Assembly (NCBI GenBank): GCA_030627905.1
Contig: DAOVRZ010000168.1
Coordinates: 1 to 6,878, forward strand
Direction: 5' to 3'
From: JAGMES01 sp023128035
Lineage (GTDB): Bacteria; Bacillota; Halanaerobiia; DY22613
Length of the DNA: 6,878 bases
Shown here: positions 5,421 to 6,878 of the stretch, in pieces
Position numbering within the stretch: position 1 is the stretch's first letter
How the letters are laid out: each line of letters opens with the position of its first letter
Notes under the pieces: model-generated
The model's input: only the letters and a program-made list of their open reading frames with translations
What the model was told of the DNA's origin: nothing
The model's database searches: none
Translations under genes and position numbers: made by a program

Positions 5421-5839
5421 TTATTTCACCCGTTACCGCTACTTTGGTGTTAAAGGTTATAGTTTCCACTAGTATTAGAAAGTTCCAGCACTGAAAAACA
5501 GGATCCAGTTGTTAAAGGACTGGCAAAACTCACTACCTGATCCCCTGTACCAGATAAAACAACCTTGTGAGTACCAGTTGACCTAAAATTAGTATAACTA
5601 CTACTGCTACTAGAAGCACTCCTCTTTTGAGTAAAGTCTCCCTTTACTTCCAGTATTCCAGCAGTTAGTCTATCATTGCGAGACCATACACTATCCATTA
5701 TAAAGTTTCCATCAACATTGATTCTGTCATTCTCATCATTCATTTCAATATAACCTTGCGAATCTCCCCCACCGATTTGTTCTATCAGATAACTTCCTCC
5801 AACATGTAACTCTCCACTATTTACTTAAAGAAAACCACC
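5421..5839 (-). repeat. Copy A of the ~418-bp coding repeat
   Basis: These 419 bp are the upstream partner of copy B. Relative to B it has one extra base in the T run at 5463-5465 (plus strand), which shifts SNTSGT into SNTSGNYNL and a stop. It also has a G-to-A change (plus strand) at 5827 that makes a TAA codon. The reading frame is otherwise continuous through the TAA: 27 codons link it to MNDENDRINVDGNF at 5743. The two copies are separated by 168 bp of related but unduplicated beta-repeat sequence. Confidence 0.85.
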
Positions 5840-6208
5840 AGAGTGATTTAAGTTCCCCTGTACTTCTAACTTTTGATCAGCAAGATTTAGAGTTCCCCCA
5901 GTAAGATTTAAATCTCCTTCAATAATCGTTTCAAGTGATAAAGTTTTCAAACTATTAACAGTTAAATTTCCTACTACCAAAGTTTTCAGAATTACTTGGT
6001 CTTGATAGTTTATATTAACTAAATCTTGATCCAAGTTTAAATATACCAGAGCATTGCTCTCTGATTTTAATACCTTCGACCCGTTTACTACTTTTATCTC
6101 AGCTGATAAATCATATTCTCCATCTACTAGATTAATAATAGTCTTTGTTTCATCTGCTAGAGCTTGTGATAATTCTTCTGCTATTGAAGCATAAAAAGCC
6201 AGAACCAC

Positions 6209-6771
6209 TGTATTCTGAATATCTTCATTTATTACTTCAATCGTTCCTGATTTATCCTCATAATTGTCATAATTGACTGTATAAGAATAATTTCCTGCTC
6301 TAATAGAGAAAGTTACCAGACCATTCTCATCTGTTGTTTTTTCTGTCCATTTAAATTAACTGTTGCTCCTGATAGAGTAGTATCATCCTCTCCTTTAACT
6401 TTAAAGGTAACAGAATACTCAATAGGTGCAAATACAGCTGTTATTTCCTTACTTTCATTTATAGTTAAACTTACTGGGTTTTCTGCTCCGCTTAAATTCC
6501 CTTCCCAGTAATCGAAGTTATATCCTTCACCAGCTACTGCTTCAAGAGTAACTTCATCTCCATAACTGTAATTTTCCTGTTTTGGAGTAATCGTTACACT
6601 ACCTCCATCTACCGGATTGCTTGATATATCTAAACTATAGGTTATTATATATTCACCAACGCTTACTTCACTAGCTGTCATACCTTCTTTTAAGGCTATG
6701 GCTTTTAGTACTGTGTCTTCATGTATCTCTATTAGTTCGCTGTAAACTGCACCATTATTGTTAAGAGACAT
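6209..6771 (-). other. Domain modules at the 5' end of the surviving surface gene
   Basis: From 6771 downwards, about 43 residues match the later part of a CHB_HEX_C_1 (chitobiase/beta-hexosaminidase C-terminal) domain; the usual 'YYTxDGSTP' opening is absent. Residues 45-116 form a divergent InlB B-repeat (NPVDGGSVTITP, YGDEVTLEAVAGEGYNFDYW, ITAVF). From residue 119 an Ig-like module begins (SVTFKVKGEDD) and crosses the frameshift at 6337-6342 into the frame encoding TTDENGLVTFSIRAGNYSYT. Such modules are common in clostridial surface proteins and usually act as spacers or carbohydrate-linked folds. Confidence 0.65.
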
Positions 6772-6878
6772 GCTTTTTGACAGTAAACCCCCGATTTTAG
6801 GATAAAAACTCTGTCAGTAAATAATAATCTTAAAATTTTGCCCTTTTCCACTCAAAAAAAATACATCAAAGGTTTCCA
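6772..6878 (-). mobile_element. Possible insertion-sequence end interrupting the surface gene
   Basis: Homology to the CHB_HEX_C domain stops abruptly at about 6771, right where 'STP' should precede SLNNNG. Beyond it one minus-strand frame is open from the window edge for 20 codons (…FFLSGKGQNFKIIIY) to TGA at 6814-6816. It is followed by about 42 bp of non-coding sequence containing TGACAG (6779-6784) and CTGTCA (6811-6816) as an inverted pair. A transposase tail followed by a short terminal region would look like this. No family is recognised and neither the other end nor a target duplication is visible, so a simple rearrangement junction is equally possible. Confidence 0.35.

Larger units (their letters stand above)
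4600..6771 (-). pseudogene. Decayed modular cell-surface repeat protein
   Basis: Several open segments in different frames join into one C-terminal part of a secreted adhesin-like protein. In order they are: a CHB_HEX_C-like domain missing its start (VLKAIALKEGMTASEV); a divergent InlB B-repeat with GYNFDYWEGN; an Ig/carboxypeptidase-regulatory-like domain (GATVNLNGQ, then TTDENGLVTFS in the next frame); then Gly/Asn-rich beta-repeats containing SYLIEQ, IEMNDENDRINVDGNFIMDS and GTLEVKGDFTQK. Lesions are a missing A in the A6 run at 6337-6342, a CAA-to-TAA nonsense codon at 5825-5827, an extra A at 5463-5465, a frame break at about 5406-5425, and a missing base between 5187 and 5188. The last segment ends YLGGIIVI at 4600. 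No start, signal peptide or anchor is in the window. Individual indels could be sequencing errors, but five independent breaks plus a truncated 5' side argue for a pseudogene. Confidence 0.8.

Noticed and set aside
4836..5839. The spaced repeats as a CRISPR or tandem satellite array
   Set aside because: There are only two copies, each over 400 bp, and both encode protein in the same sense; they are protein-domain repeats.
6221..6878. A start codon or promoter for the surface gene within the window
   Set aside because: The ATG at 6771 falls mid-domain next to the junction, has no ribosome binding site, and no signal peptide follows.

Overview
The window is AT-rich (about one third G+C by eye). 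Consensus sigma-A promoters, strong AGGAGG-type ribosome binding sites and U-tailed hairpin terminators point to a Firmicute. The glycine-betaine-type transporter and the modular surface protein would fit a clostridial or halanaerobial bacterium, but the genus cannot be fixed from sequence alone. Every supported gene is on the minus strand, so the text below runs in the direction of transcription, from high to low coordinates.

Right end (6878 to 4600): a decayed surface-protein gene. Its modules are a chitobiase/CHB_HEX_C-like domain, a divergent InlB B-repeat, an Ig/carboxypeptidase-regulatory-like domain, and a Gly/Asn-rich beta-repeat region with two copies of a ~418 bp unit. The frame is broken by a nonsense codon and at least four frame changes. 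The 5' side stops in the middle of a domain against sequence that looks like the end of an insertion element. A hairpin terminator (4554-4590) closes this region.

Centre (4505 to 991): a compatible-solute uptake operon under a near-perfect promoter (TTGACA-17-TACAAT, 4477-4505) embedded in inverted repeats. The order is opuCA (ATPase with two CBS domains), one permease gene, and opuCC (lipoprotein substrate-binding protein). A GntR-HTH / coiled-coil / RCK_C (TrkA_C) regulator of the BusR type follows after 98 bp and ends at a strong terminator. CBS-type OpuCA and BusR are both established c-di-AMP receptors in other Firmicutes. The locus therefore probably couples osmolyte import to c-di-AMP twice: by repression of transcription and by direct inhibition of the transporter.

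Left part (892 to 1): a monocistronic gene for a small cysteine-rich, probably metal-binding protein, with its own TTGACT-16-TATAAT promoter and an 18-bp perfect hairpin terminator. Next comes a perfect consensus promoter (TTGACA-17-TATAAT, 317-345) with a ribosome binding site that drives only a 33-codon stub resembling the N-terminus of an MFS transporter. That stub looks like the remnant of a deleted gene. At the extreme left edge a GAGGTGA motif suggests that another minus-strand gene starts just outside the window.

No tRNA, rRNA, CRISPR array or complete mobile element was seen, and no plus-strand gene is supported. No clearly novel system is evident. The most interesting parts are the putative double c-di-AMP control with its operator architecture, and the record of decay in the repeat protein.
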